From NCBI GenBank assembly GCA_013398175.1, contig VZRZ01002225.1, positions 265,033 through 329,032 of the forward strand: a stretch of DNA of 64,000 nt, read 5' to 3'. Origin of the DNA: Climacteris rufus. Taxonomy: Eukaryota; Chordata; Aves; Passeriformes; Climacteridae. The stretch's first letter is position 1, and every line of letters starts with the position of its first letter. Under the pieces are notes generated by a model, which was given only the letters and a program-made list of their open reading frames with translations, had not been told where the DNA came from and ran no database searches. Shown here piece by piece: positions 26,106 to 40,772 of the stretch. A program made the translations under genes and the position numbers.

Positions 26106-27407
26106 GCCATTACTCTGAAATAAGAAACAAAGCCATAGCAGTTTCTGTTGGCATAAGACAGATTAGTGGAATTTAACACATAACCTGATGAGTACCTCCC
26201 ACCAAAGGATCAGCCATAGACAGATGACAAGATCAGAATTAGCTATTGCCAAATAAAAATTGTTATTGAAGCTAGAAGCAATCAAGCTTCAAGGCAAGTT
26301 CCAAGCAAATACTGAAAGCATTGCAATACTAGCAGAGTTCCATGCTTTTTCAGTAAGTCGAGAATTAGAAACTTGTTTGGTTTATGAAGAGGAATGCATA
26401 ACACGCTTGACCATGACAGGCAAGAATTGTAACAGATCTCACCATATGTCCTTTTCAGACCTTAGATTTTTAAGATGACGGATACTGAAAGCAAGATGAT
26501 CCAGATGGTTATTTGTTAGCCTGTTATCCTGCCCTTGTGATCCCCTCTTTCCTTCCCAATTAAGTGTATCTTCTCCCAGCTTCCAAAGCTCTTTCCATCT
26601 CAAATGAAACATGGTCTCAGGAAACAGTACATTATTTCAGAGTGCTAAGTTTGATGTAAATTGTTGTTGAAACAGAATAATATTTTAAGTGATCAATTAA
26701 TCTGGTCAGCATTCGGAAATGCACAATTGTATGGTTAACATAAGCATGTTGAGAGCTTGAAAGCTGAGCTAAATGAGTAATGAAATTCTTCAGCTTCATG
26801 GCTCAGTAAAAAAAAGGAAGGGAAGTGGGGGGAGAAGAAAACATCTTAGGCCAAAAAACAGCAACATTTCAAAGTAACCCCAAGAGCAGGTTCATCTCAA
26901 AATCAAGTTCTTCATGTCATTTTTGACTAGCACATATTTCTATTAATCTTTGAAAAGTGAAACATAATTTAGCATCTAAGCACAAGTGACAAATTCTGTT
27001 TTGAAATAAGGTCTGACAAATTCTTTAACTAGCTTATTTGGTATTTGTAGAGTTCATCCTATAGTCCTCTTTAATTTCTTGGCCAAAACTACTCGAATCA
27101 TGTTAGTCCTCTTCATCTTCTTGAATACTTGTGAGAGGGTGACAGAAGGCACATGCAATTCTCCTAAACATACTTTTTTTTTGCACAAGGCAGCACATGC
27201 TCCTAAGATGCCACAGAAACCTTAAAGACTTCACTCACAGAGGATGCCCACACAGCTGATGATGCCAACATATAAAACACAGGAGAACCTGAACAGACAG
27301 CTTATCTTGAGTTCCAAAATAACGTCTCTCCAAAGTGCTGCATGGTGAAACTACAGAGAGGTAAGCTTAAAAAAATCCCACATGAATCTTTAATTAAAAT
27401 ATTTTAT

Positions 27408-27485
27408 AAGCATAGAGTAACTGATGTTGGAAGGGACCTTTGGAGTTCATCTGGTCCAACTCCACCCAAAGCACAGCCAACTTAG
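27408..27485 (-). mobile_element. Short CR1 LINE 3'-end fragment
   Basis: The plus strand reads AAGCATAGAGTAACTGATG, TTGGAAGGGACCTTTGGAG, TTCATCTGGTCCAACTCC and ACCCAAAGCACAGCCAA. This is the antisense of a CR1 terminus. Only about 75 bases are preserved, so the copy is heavily 5'-truncated. The right edge is approximate. Confidence 0.85.
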
Positions 27486-30400
27486 TAACTTTGTGTTTTG
27501 CATACTTTTTCAAAGAGAAAACAGGAGTATGACCACAATGATTTAGAAAGGAAAATCGAAAGTCTTTGTGACTTACATAACCACAGAGCGTGCAAGTCAA
27601 CCAAAAGGAACAAAAAACGGGATAAAATGCAAGCCCTCATAAGTGCCTTCTAGGTTACCTGATTTAACATTCCCCTTTACAAAACACACTTAAGTCCAAG
27701 AGGAGGCATGATATAAAATCTGGACAGGAGTATGAGATGGTGGCAGATGAATGAAGGCACCTCAAAATTACTCTTGTCTCTTAATGTAATTTTTTCTTTC
27801 CACAGAGGTCCAAAATGCAGACACTTGACATCATTGTTTGGAAACTGACAAATAAATGAAAAAAAGGGAGTATCTTTAAATGCTAAAGTCCTCCATGCTG
27901 GAGGCCACAATTCTGGCATGGGGAAGCCTCTGAACAGTTCATGACTGTTTCAGTTCAGTGTTCCTCACCCAGCTGGTATCAGATCTCTAAGAGGATGGTC
28001 CAAGAGTTTCCAGACAGGCAGATATGGTACTCTTTAGTCTCTGGGAAGGTATTTTCCTAAGCCCTAAAGTTTGGATGTAGTTCTCAAGAATGCTGGATTG
28101 TACTCCTTTCCAAGATTTTTTCTTTTCTGTCTTTTTTTTTTATTTTTTAAAGAAACCCCAAACTCTAAACACTACTTTTTCTTGTTAAACTCGGACCACC
28201 TTTGTTAAGAGAGACCAAGAAGCTGACACACCACATGATAAATTTATCTGTACATCTTAAAGCCAACAAAGGTACAGACAGGCTGAAGTCTGAGATGCAC
28301 AAACCCTGGCTTTTGTCAGGGCACCCATGAGAAAATGACACTCCTCCTGTGTGACCTTTAACAGGAATCTCAAGTGGGATCCTTTCATACAAGTTGAGCT
28401 GACTAAGCATCAGGATTAGATTAAGTCAGACAGCCCCCTACAATCAGGAGACAGAGACAGGAAACTCCTGAAAGTAATTCACTGTGGTGTAAAACAAGGG
28501 GAGAACTGAGAGGAAAAGGAAGTGGAGGACAGTAATAGAAGTCTTCTGAATAGAATTTAGGAAAATCACCTAATTTTCCCTGCAGCCTTCTAAGCTCTTT
28601 AAAAGCAACATGATTGAAACACACATACATTGAAGGAACCCTGAGAACAAGGATAACACAGCCCTTGGGAGATGGTAAGGCTAGAGCTCAAGAACTGCTG
28701 TTTCTGAAAAATTTTCTCTGCCAGATGAGAGATCTACATCTATTTTATCAAAAACAAATACTCATTGTGTAATTTCATATTCTATACAACTTGAGACTAT
28801 ATTGTTAAATATTTACTTCCAGTGTAATTAATTTCAGATTCTGGAGGAAAAAAACCCACTGTCTTCAAACATGAATGGCAGCAGGGTGCACTTAACACTA
28901 TTTCTCCTTTTCAAACATATCTTTACACTTGACTTAAAAATGTAGAATGGGAGCATAATACCCCATTCATTGCTAACAGCACTATGAATGAAAGGCTCTC
29001 TGAACATCTGTTCAATGATATTTAATGCATGGTCTAATAAGCATTGGCATTTCCCACTCAGAGATTTGTAGGAATTGCATATGGGCTACAATTCTGTTGA
29101 CAGATCCTTGCTCTTCTGGAAAAGCTCTGCCCAGTCCTCGAGGCTTTGGTTTAATTCCTTATGGACATCACCATATGCTTGCAGCTCTGTCGAGTTACAC
29201 TAAGCCAGGTCTGATCATGGCATTGGATACACATCGTCTAAATACCACAGAGCATCAAAAGCCACTTCCCAAATTAGCTGTTGCTAGGAGAGAAAGGAAT
29301 GACAGAGAAACACAGGAAGCAGAAACATTGGGGTTTTTTTCACAGAGCTGGCCTTTATTAGGCATTATCATAAAGTTTACATAGTCATGTCCACAGTCTC
29401 TTCCCAGCGTTTTAACTCATAGGAGAGTTAAAGCAGTTATCACAGAAAACAGCAAGGAAGCTCAGAAACCACCTTCCTTATTATACAGTGGGGCATAAAA
29501 AACCAAACACCTTGATTTCCTTACAGTTGTGTACTTGGAAATGCAAAGCACGTAAGTTAATTTTAATTTACACATGAAAGCATACTCACTCCCTATTTAA
29601 TCTTTTAAAATCCAGTAGGAAAAGTTAGTTAGGTTTTACTTCAGGGTAGTGGAAGGATAAGCAATAGAGGAAGATTTCAAGGTTTATTCCTTGCATTTGA
29701 GTATTTGTGGAGGCAAAAAGATCTGAAATTTGTGCAATATTAGTCACACTGAAGAGGTCCAACATAATGACAATGCAATGGCTAACACAACATCTGCGTG
29801 GAAAGAAATCTGACCCAGCATAAGTAATATCTTTCTTGGTTTGCAAAGCTCCCCATGGACTTCATCCAACATACTTTGTGGATCTGTTCTCTCTCTATTC
29901 CCCTGCTGCAAACTTGCACTCATCTCAAGCTGGCTGCCTTCTCAGCTCTCTGCATAACCTCAGTGCTCCTGCTGCTCGAGCCAACTCCTCTGCAGCTCTT
30001 GCTATCTGGAGTAATCTCCCCGTGTATCTACACCTGCACAGCTCTTCTCCCTCATCCTCCCACTCTCCTCTTCACTTCATGAATGGCATTACCCAGCCTG
30101 GCAGTGTTGAAACACAATTCAGACCAAGACAAAAAGAAAACCTTTGGTGAAGATAAAGCCATTGGAAACAATGAGGTATTATCCAGCATACACAGCTGTA
30201 TGTAGAAATGACAGAACAGGAAAAATACCAAGATGAAAGTGTGAGGAAAAGCTGAGAAATGAGCCAGTTCAAAGTTCCTACCAGGCATAGAAGCCGCTAC
30301 ACTAACATGCATTGCTCAGTGCTTGTTATCCTGCTGGGCCGTTTCCTTTTCCAGAAAAGACCCTCAGAATCTTTCACTAGATAAACACACCATTTAATTA

Positions 30401-33400
30401 TCAGCAAACTACTCTGTATACTTAATACAGGTCATTTTTGGACGGTGACTGGCTCCTTGAACAGCCCATGCACAAGGCCATCCTGCTTCTTTCTCTGATT
30501 CACAAATGATGTGACTGTCACCCCACACCTCTGCCACCCATATTTGCTGCTCACTGACCAAACCTGGTCAGCCACTCAAATGCAGATAAATTACTGAAGC
30601 ACCACACAGGCAATGAAGAGCAACCTACCCTCCTAAGGGAGGTAACAACCCTGGAGAACATGAAATAATGCACCGATATATGGCAATCTGACAGTGGGGA
30701 ACAAGCTGTAAAAGTGAGGGGCATAGAAGCAACTCAGCAAAGACCTGAGGAACTCAGGTGAGGTACCAGACCCTGTACATGTACTGATCTTGAACATAAC
30801 AAAGAGAAAAGCAATGGAAAATGTTGGCAAATATCCCGCCACTTCAGCCTTCTAGGAATAAGTTCATATTTCCCTGCTGTCAATATGCTTTTCACCAAAC
30901 AGGAATAGATTCATAAAATGTGCCTTCCAGAAAATGTCTAGATTATGAAATACTTTAGACAGCCAACCTTGGTAAGAACAGTGGATTTTTACAAATTAGT
31001 TTTGAATTCACAAAACTCAAGTCAATGAATTAAATTGTAGCCTTTGCTTTATTCCAAGCCACCAGGTATGGAAAGTATGGCAGAAACCTTAAATATTTGG
31101 TCCCTGGGCCTTACACATTTTGTAAGCAGCAGGCACTTCCATAAACCTGTTAACCTCTTGAGACAAAGGATCCTTTGTGGCATGTAGGAAGCCTTTCCAA
31201 TCTGTGTTTTTTCTTTCAAATTCAATTAAAAAAGAACAACTCACAAAATGAAAGAAAATGATATAGCAGTCTTTTCCCATTACACTTGTGTTGATCAGGA
31301 CACATTAAACAATGTTTTGCTTCACAGAGGTTGAGCAACTGGATGCCTTACAAGGACAGGGAAAATATCAAGTCATTCATATCTAAAAGGCCAAAATAAA
31401 TTCCACAGTTGCAACAGTAAAATCTGAGAAATTGAAAAACACAAACATTTGCTGAGTATTTCAATCAAAGGAGACAGAAAAAAAAAAATTAAAATATACT
31501 CAGGGAAGTGAATGGTAATGACAATCCAAATACTTGATGGAACATTTTAACATTATGCAGCCTATTCCAATTGCTACTACTATATTTAAACAAGCTTTTA
31601 GACAATCGAGAACTTCACACGACTTTCCTCTACCAAGAAAAAAAAATTGTCTTGCTCGCGTCAAGACCTGAAACTTTCAGACAAAAGAGAGAGACGTGTT
31701 ATTAGGGTTGTTTTTTAAAGAAAAGAAACACAAAAGAAACATCCCTACACTAAAACCTTTAACATGAACAGCAAAGAGATCCAGCATTCATTTAAAGGCT
31801 TTATCTTTGACCATCTGTGACTTAGCTGTTATTATCCTACAGTCATATATCACTTATTGCTACATGCTGTGAGGAGCAGGGGAGGAGGGCTGAGGGAAAG
31901 ACACTTAATGACAGTAAGCAGAGTACTTACTAATTTAAATAACTCCCAGAAATGTTCTTATCTACTGAACAAACATTCCAGTGTTTTAATTAAGCCAAGC
32001 AGACAGAGATCAAATAACCATGTATATAACAATTTATGAGTAACTCTCAGCAGTGTAAGATGCACTTTTGTTCCTGAGGCCAAGCTAGCCTTTGAGTCAT
32101 TTTCCCCTCCTTTAAGTTAGAATACATGGGGAAAAACATTCTGGAAAATAAGTGGCATGAAGGTCCCTTAACCTACTTTGTTACTTCCTCTAAAATTAAA
32201 AGTTTTCAGCATTTAGCTGACTAGATATAACACTCCTTTAAAAAAAATAAATCTGCAGCTAGGGAAGTAGAGCATTCAGTAGTAGACATTTCAAAGATTT
32301 AGTCACAGCTACCAACAACTGCTCCAAAGAAAGGGTTAAGAGCACAGGAATCAATGTCTACGTGCACTGCTTTGGTCCTCTAGTGTGGGAAGCTGGAGAC
32401 CAGACTGAGCTGCAGGGCTGTCCCTGACACAGATCTGCACACCCACAAAACTCACAGTGCCTTTGAACACACATCATCAGGCTTCTGTAGGAAGAGGAGT
32501 CACACTGGTTTGTTTGCTCAGCATCTGTCACTGCTCTGCATCCAATGTCAGAATTACAAATGGGTGCAAAATGCAAGGCTTACACAGGCCATCAAACAGC
32601 TTTATTACAGCTGATATTATTTCTATTGATTTAAGAAAAAAAGTTACTCTTCAGAAAGCACAAGAGGAATAACACATCCTTGGTCATAACCTCTCACAAC
32701 ACCCTTAGTCTCAAGTCAAACTGAGTCAACCAACAATGCATTACAGAAGAGAAATGTGGGCGAGTGCATCTTAAAGTAAATATTTCTCCATGTTACGGAA
32801 AAACAAATTAATGGGCATTCTGACACATGAGCAGAAAGCTGAAGGTGCAAAGAGGTTGCAGTAAGATCGCAGTCATGAAAGAATGGAGCAATGCTTTTAA
32901 ATGACTGAATAAGAAAATATCAGCACAAGTCTAGGTATAGAAATTTATTTCTCATGTAACCTTCCAAGTGAACCATTCTTCATAATGTAGAGGAATGGAA
33001 GAATTTTCCATTGCAGAAGAATCTATGAACAGACTTCAGAAACTGACTTCAGCAAGAATCCAGGACACAATAAATAGTGTCTTTCTTCCATTATGTGACA
33101 GCATAGTTCTTTCCCCTTTAAAGCAGCAAAGAATTTTCCAACACTGCTTTATTAGATCACAAAACTGTTCTGGAATACTCTGCTTCTTAGATATATGTTT
33201 GCTCTCCCACATCAGCATAATAACTTCAGTTGAAACCAATGCAGACAATCTTTAACTAGCACATTTGTGTCTTACAGTTGCCTTTACCTTATCACCAATC
33301 ATATAAATAACTGAGGCATTTATTTCAAAACAGATTTTAAATACTTCAATGAGTCAATCAAAAATGTATAGGAAAGTGTTTACTATATATAGACCAATTT

Positions 33401-36400
33401 AAAACCCACAGCTCTACACAAATTTCACTGTGAATACTTAAAAAACATCAAAACAATAGAACTAGTTGTCTGTATACAGCCAAAGAAGATAAAAAAACAA
33501 GCCCAAAAGATTATAGAATTATCTGGAAAATGAATTTAGGTTTGAGATTTGGAAGGCAAGAATAAGGACCCAAACACTTTGCATTAAAGTCTAGGATTAA
33601 ATATATATTCAGGAGAGGGGAAGAGACCCCAGCCACAAAGAAAACACACATGGATGCTAAACAGTTTTTCCTGAGTCTGTAAACTGAGGTTAACATTCAA
33701 AAGAGCTGTTAAATATCCACTCCCTTCAGTGCTGACTGTCATTTTGTACTGGCCCTCTATTTACATTCATTTGTCCTTTTTTTAACCTCCTGGACTCATG
33801 TGTTCATACATTCCCTATTCTCAAGAACTCGAGAGAAAAATCAAGCATGAATGTAATTATGAAAATCCCTCAGAGTTGCACATAAAACTTCTTTTCACAC
33901 AAGAAACACAAGTGAGGATCTTTTAAAGTTTGAAACCAAAAAGATTGTTTCACTCCATTCCTCATAAGTATTTTGAAGTCTAAAATAGACATTATTTTTT
34001 AAATTATGTTTAACTAAATAGTGGCTAGGCAAATTAAAAGGAAGAAAATGAGCATTTTAAATCTCCAGTAGAAACTTTACATACATCATTTTTATAACGG
34101 CTTTTGCCTTTTGACTAACTTGGATTATTTCTGCGCTGTTTTAACCCTTCATCTCAGTCATCATCATTACAAGACAGGCTGCTATTGGGAAAAGAGCCTA
34201 ATAGATTATAACCTTGATAGAACCCCTGCAGAAAAATCAACAATCAGGTAAGATAAGCATGGAAGTAAACATGAAGAGAACCGTGCAGGAAAAAATTCAG
34301 ATAGTTAGCAAGAAGGAGCAGGAAAAGAATAGGAAAATCTCTTGGTAGAAAAAGTGAAAGGAAGATGAGCTTTTCTTGGGTAAGGAAAAGACAAGATATG
34401 GAAAATGAGGATTTAGAAGATCAGCGGTTAAAATATTTAACAACAGCACACAAAGTCAGGAAAAAGCTACATGAGAAAACAGTAGAAGGCAATGATGCAG
34501 ATCCTTCTGTCTAACTACACAAGACAGCAAGCTTCAAGCTAGAGCCTAAGTCATAAAACAGCTTCAGGGAGTTCACCAGGTTCTAGTCTCTCACATGCAA
34601 AGCAAGCATTTATGATGGGCAACAGATTTAACTGTGGGACTAGAGAGATAGCCACGAAAATGATGACAGTTCTCAGTATTTGGATGCTGGAGATACAGAG
34701 ATCCCTAAACATGAAGTTAGGAAGTTCTTGAGAAGACACTTGGAAAACAGCAAGAACAAAACACTTTAAGGGTAACAGGTTCTCAAGACAAAAATATAAC
34801 ACCACCTCCAGACAACAGACACCCAAGGCATGCTAAGAACAAGCCCTTTGTGGAGGGCCCAGTGACATCTGTGGAGCTACCGAGAAACACTTCAGCACCC
34901 CTGGGATTCTCACCCTGAGCATCTTGCCCACTGCCACACCAAAGCCTTGCCAGGGCTGAAACAAGCCCGATTTCCCCAGTCCAACTTGTGTTCTCCAGAA
35001 ACTAAAAGTGAAGACACACACATGTGCTCCTTAAAAATTTCTAGGGAAAAGAACAGGTCATAGTTTCTGGTGTACTATCCAGGCTTCTCTCTCCTCATTC
35101 TCCCTCTCCATTCTGTTCTAGGAGGCTTTTTTTTCACATTTTTCTCTATGAAAATAAAAGAACTATGCTCTTATGAGCCAGATGTGATGAAAAAGGAAGT
35201 AAAGGCTTGGCTGCTTTTGTAAAGGTAACGAATTACATGAAAACAATTGCAAATGTTAAACTGCACTGCAAGCTTGCAAAGCTGCCATAGCATTCCCGTT
35301 ACCTCAGCCTTGAGACGGAAGAAGCACAGTCTCACCAGGAGCCAGAATGATCCAGTCCCAGCCAAATAAAACCTTCAGGAGTCAAAAGCTCCCAATTCAT
35401 GGTCACAACATGAACTCCCAGGGTCAGAGCAGAAGCCGAAACACCTCATTGTAGAGTTCCACAGACAAGGTAACTTTATTTCCCCACCACTTCCAACACA
35501 CACCTTGTTTTGATAATTTCTATGAATTTTCTCTTCCAAACTGGACTCTTCTGAAATTTGATTCATTAAATATGAGAAGTACCACAAAGGAGAAGAAAGA
35601 GCATCCCCTTTCTGTGAGGAAGAGGTCGCTTACCTCAGTTCTGTAGAGAAGGGAGTGTACAGGACCTAAATAAACTGCCTGCTCTCTACAAATGGCTTTG
35701 AAAAGATCTGAAAATGCAATATAATTTTCGTAACAACCTTTTAGATCAACCACCATAGCTTTGGACCTGACTTTGAACTTCCTCCTATAGTTCCAATCCA
35801 CTAAACTAATTTCTGATTGCCAGGAGGAGAGAAAACTGAAGTATATTTGGTTTTATGGTGTAGGATTGTTTCGGTATTTACTTTTACTAAGCTTAGTACG
35901 TACATCATTGACTTGTAACTGCGCTTTCCAAATTTTCTTTCCCTGTTAGCAGATCTTATGATGTGAGATGGATCACTTGGTGTATGTAGCACTTCACTCT
36001 GATGGACAAGTCAGTTGGCATCAGCCTGTTCAGCAAAGGCATCACTTACTGAGGCCAACACATTGCAATATCCTGAGTCAAAAATGAGAGCTTACTGTGT
36101 GGTTCTGATAGGGGGAAGAAAAAAATATGGAAAAAGAAAGGCAAGGCAGCAACAACAACTCATCCTTCATATCATTCCCCCATAGAACAGGCAATATTCA
36201 GAGGAATTTGTTTACAAACAAAGGAAGGACAGGACAGGAAAAACAAGCCCACCCTGGCCCTCTGACATGCAGTTTGGTGTCTGCTCAGAACAGTGTGCAG
36301 TTTTCAAAGGCTGCATTGCATAACGGCACAGGGCTCAGCACCGGACAGCAGGGTGGGACTGGAAGCTCAACAGGGAGTATTTGGACATAATTTGAGAAAA

Positions 36401-36901
36401 CAAATTTTCAAACAGGCCTTATTAAAGAGGCCTCCAAACTTTATCAGCCCTGGAGCAGCCATTGTTTTATCCAGCCTAAGCCAGAATGACTTACTGATTG
36501 CATTTTATTCTTTTTTCCTGGGAAGCAAACAGATCAGTCTGGCACACTGACTCATGGTGTTACTGCACTGGCTTTCCTCAGCTGGAACATTCCTTCTGCA
36601 TCCCATGAAGGCCTAGCAAAATACCTAAATCACGAGAACCATCTGTCCTCTGCAGAGAGAAGGGAATAGGGAACTGCAGTGGGTTTCATTCTTGCTCCAC
36701 AAGGTTGACCCCTTGCTGCTTGTAAGACCAGCCTGTGTTATGCTTAGAACTACATCCATGACACAGCATTTTGTCTGTTTGGCTAAACTTCCAGTTGCAA
36801 AGGAAGAAGGACTAGACCTGGGGCCACATGGGACAAAAGACTGCTTAACAGTATGCTGGGCCAAAGGAACATCACCCTTCCCAAATAAACCTTCATCAGT
36901 T
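27486..36901. other. Long unique stretch, no gene supported
   Basis: No recognised repeat family lies in 9.4 kb. The longest frames are 29025-29384 (+, 119 codons) and 29836-30150 (+, 104 codons). The second is dominated by Ser, Leu, His and Pro from a pyrimidine-rich stretch and has a frame on the opposite strand across its end. None carries a domain signature. The sequence is AT-rich with scattered short A and T runs. Confidence 0.6.
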
Positions 36902-36902
36902 G

Positions 36903-36939
36903 TTTTTTTTTTGTTTTTTTTTTTTTTGTTTTTTTTTTT
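36903..36939 (-). repeat. T-rich tract, T10-G-T14-G-T11
   Basis: Three long T runs are separated by single G at 36913 and 36928. It could be an old A-tail on the minus strand, but no element body is recognised to its right. Confidence 0.88.
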
Positions 36940-39900
36940 AATTTACACTATCCTCTTCCACTTTAGTTGACATCCTTTCTTTAGGCTAAAAGCTACTACA
37001 TATTAATGAATATACACATACATATACTAAAAAAGAATTTTGTCACTATTCTTATAAGACAAAAGTTGTACTTTCCATGAAAATTCACTCCTTACAAGAG
37101 TGCCTGTTTTCAGTTTTTCATTTAAACAACATTGTATTGAATTTTCACTCACACCAGCAGAATATTTGTCTGCCCTCTGAGCAAAGTGATTTACTCCTCT
37201 GCTAGAATCAAAGCAGAGGATGAGTAGGATGCAATTAAGCAATTAAACACACAAAGAGGTGATGTGATATACACCCTTACATGAAAGTGAATGAAAAAGG
37301 AAAAAAAATAGACACTTTTAAAAGTATCTTTTAAGAGCAGTATGTTTTTGCTTTGAGATAGGCATCTAATCCTCTGTGCCTCATCAGAAGGAAACATTAC
37401 TTGTCATCAAAGGAAGTTATTGTTCCCAGTTAATTAATGACTGTAACATGCCTTGGGATCTTGGAATGTAACATATCATTGCTGTTACACAATGCTGAGG
37501 TCTTTTCAATCTGTTAAATATTTCTATTAATGCGGATAACCCAAGTGTGGTGTTTACTCTCAGCATATTCTTTCTAAGCAATTATACAATCTTCCTCCAA
37601 TCCTGCAAAATATGGTATGAAAAATCTGCAAAGACAGCTATAAAAATATCAACCCTTATTGAACCTCAAATAAAAGACCCACATCCTACAAATGTTTTTA
37701 CAATGCCTCCTTACAGCAAACAGCTCCTGATTAATGGAGCAATGTGCTGCATGAGAGTGTAATAGTCTTTGCAAATTTGGCGCCTAAAGGGGTCCCAGTC
37801 ATTAAGACCACCAGGATCAATTCCTTTTTATATCAAAAGACAGGCACTAAAGATCCACATTTTTTCCTTAAGATCAAAGAACCTCATAGAAGATGCCATC
37901 TCCTCTGGTATGAATGGGGACATCACAGGAAAAGAGTACATATTATATGCAGCAATCCTTTCTTAAAAGACATACAGATGTTGTCTCATCGATCTCTACA
38001 ATTTCCTATTTTCTTTGATAATCATCCTTCTCTACCCCAGGGTTTCTAAGTGGGTTTTACAACTACTCTTTTAAGAACAAAGGGAGCTTAAACCAAAATA
38101 AAACAATGTTTGTCCCTGCTAAGTGGTGCTAGACACACAGAAATATTATTTATGGCAACCAAAAAGATGAACTGAATCAACACATACACCCACAGTGTAT
38201 ATGGGAAACATTCAAGCTTGGAGATATGGAAAAATCATTCCAAGGGTTTAACAAATAAAGGAAAACAACATATTTCTGTTCACATATATAGAAATTTATC
38301 TTCCTTACGCATTTGCCAACAGAACAAATTGAAATTTGATTGCTAGAACCACACAGCAATAAAGAGCACCCCAGTCAGAACCAGCATAAAACCACAAATT
38401 AAAAACAGTCATGTGCCAAAGGCTGCCTGAAACCAGGAGGAGAATAAACCTTTTTACTTAGCAAAGATGAAAAAGGCAAAGTTCTGGTGTGGTTGTCAGA
38501 GAGGAGCACGTTTCACAGCCAGGCACAGAACTGCCCACCCAGAGCTTCCCAGCCCCATAGAAACAGGCTTGGCTCCTCTCTGCAGCCCTGCACAGCTTCT
38601 GGCTCTAAGGTCAAAACAAGAACTCTGAAGCCAAAGAAGCACTGCAAGCAAAAGCCCTCTCAAGAAGAACAGAAAGGAACAGAACTCAGGAAAAGCTGCT
38701 CTCCCTTCCATCATCTCCTGGTTGCAGAATACAAAATAGTTACCAAGATGGATGGCCACTAAAAGTTAAGTTTAGAAGTTAATTTAACTCTTTAGAGTAG
38801 CAAGGTGATATATCAACCACCAATTACAAAAGCACAATCACACAAACTAATTAAAAAGTCAGTAACAGGGTAATGAGGATGTCAAAAAGCAGTGTAAGAG
38901 TCACATAACCCAGTGTTGTTACCAAACCCTGACTGGCACTGTATGAGAAAGCACATTTTAAATAAACAATCTAAATTTCACCTTCTTGCAATTCAATGTT
39001 TAGCTTTGTCTCTATGTATGTCAATGAATTGCTTATACTTCTTAAGGATACTGGACATACAACACGGGAATAATTACATACACCTGTATTTTAGAAATGT
39101 GGTATCAATATTCTGCCTGTATTGCAGTATATGTACATATCAACAGAGTAATGAAGAATCAGTATTGAAAGAGCCATTTTGCTCAGTTTAATGAAGAAAA
39201 CTGTGGTAAAGCTTACATCATTTAGCTTAAAGCTTTCCTAAAGCTTAACTCATTTTCTGCTTACTGGCATGAAAATCGATTCATTTTAAATATCTGCCCT
39301 GCCAAAATACAAGAAAGCAGAATGACTTTAAAATGTATTTCAAGAAACCTAGTTGAATTGATCTCTCCAAAGTACCTTCTATACAAAAGAAATTTCTTAT
39401 GTACATTTCTTATTTCTTAGCTTTTCCCTGAAGTCCACTGTTACTCACCAGCTTGCTTAGTTATCAGGCATTGATTTTAAAGTTTATAGAAAAGGCATAA
39501 AATGATGATCAGCACTTCTGACCATTAGGAAATTGTATTTTAACCAGACTAGTAAGTCAAAAGATAAAACAAAGAGGTGTTGATGTCTGCTTCCATAAAA
39601 AGAGCTTTTTCTGAATTTGTTTTAATACAGAATTGTTAAAAATATCCTCACATGCCCAAAAGAACGTAAGAGTGTAATGTGATACTATTTTCTCATATAA
39701 CACTGTTTGTGACCTAAGAATGAGTATGTCACTTAACAGCTACAGATTTGGATCCTCACAAAATCCAGACCCACTCACTTAATCCAAATATTTTCCTGTT
39801 CTATTTCCACACAATAATGTTTAAGAGCATAAACTACTTTTTGATATATTTTTTTAATGCATTGGGATTATTTGCCATTCCTCAGGACAGGAAAAAAACC

Positions 39901-39996
39901 CAAAACACACAAAGGAGACATAAAATATTGAAATTTAGTACTCAAGCCTACCAGAAAAACAGAACAGGTTCTACCAGAAACCTGCATTTCTTGGCC

Positions 39997-40012
39997 TTTT
40001 TTTTTTTTTTTT
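39997..40012 (-). repeat. Poly(T) tract, 16 T
   Basis: An uninterrupted T run between unique sequences. Confidence 0.9.
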
Positions 40013-40750
40013 GTTACAACAATCACAGAGAACAATATATTGTACTTGATTATACTTGATTTAGCATACACAAAATAGCAGAAATTCAGGTATTTCTTTA
40101 AACTGTATCTTCCGGAGTAGAATAGAAAGTAAATCTGCTCATGACTAAAAAAACTTTAGTAATGAATCAGAACGTGTATACCTTGTTTCAAAGAATAAAA
40201 ATACTGAAATGAAGAATCAGGCACTTCCTCTATATTTGGCCATAGTTGCCAATGACAAGCCACTAAACGTTGTTGTTTTGAGCAAAATATTCAGTAATTC
40301 ATATCAATTAATTCTGTAAATATCTAGGGATACATTTTTATTATTTTTCCTTAATACCATATTCCACAGTTAGATTTCTAAGAACAAACAAAGATTTCAC
40401 ATTTGAAACTTGAGAAGGCATAAAATACTAAAATGCTATGAACACTTAATTAATGGAACTTTTCTCTACTTTGAGGTAATTAATGTTATTCCTAGGAACA
40501 AAACATAGAAAAGAATCTGGGTGATAAGGATCAGAGTAAAAGAAAGTATTTTTCTTCTGTCATCCACAACAAAAATATCTCATTTCATTGCCACTAAGTC
40601 AGAGAAAGCAAAGGGTAGGCACATGGCTGTTGGGGCTCTTCCTGAATGCAGAAAACAAAGCTGCTCTAGGAGCTGTCAAGGGGAGACTCAAGTCTGCATC
40701 TTGTTTTGTATCTGCCTTTTTCTTCATGATTCAACCCTGTCAGTATTCCA

Positions 40751-40772
40751 GAGGTTGGAAAGAGGTTGGAAA
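40751..40772 (+). repeat. 11-bp perfect tandem duplication
   Basis: The unit GAGGTTGGAAA is present twice head to tail, followed by a partial third copy (GGTT). It is a slippage-type duplication. Confidence 0.85.

Larger units (their letters stand above)
16913..27407. other. Long unique stretch, no gene supported
   Basis: More than 10 kb holds no recognised transposon. Frames do not exceed about 105 codons (22078-22386 plus, 23530-23844 minus, 24705-25016 minus). Local features are a G-rich segment at 19283, A/C-rich tracts at 21271-21344, a C run and N gap at 22921-22963, and a GC-richer patch at about 25700-25830. The patch has overlapping frames on both strands. The remainder is ordinary AT-rich single-copy-looking DNA. 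Confidence 0.6.

Noticed and set aside
29836..30150. Ser/His/Leu-rich 104-codon frame as a possible secreted peptide
   Set aside because: The residues follow a pyrimidine-rich stretch, the frame has an opposite-strand frame across its end, and there is no clear signal peptide followed by a conserved mature part.
39707..39745. Possible second MIR-like fragment (TTGTGACCTAAG, then TATGTCACTTAAC)
   Set aside because: Only about 30 bases resemble the CORE block, and neither the head nor the following GTAAAATGGGG-type block can be found on either side.
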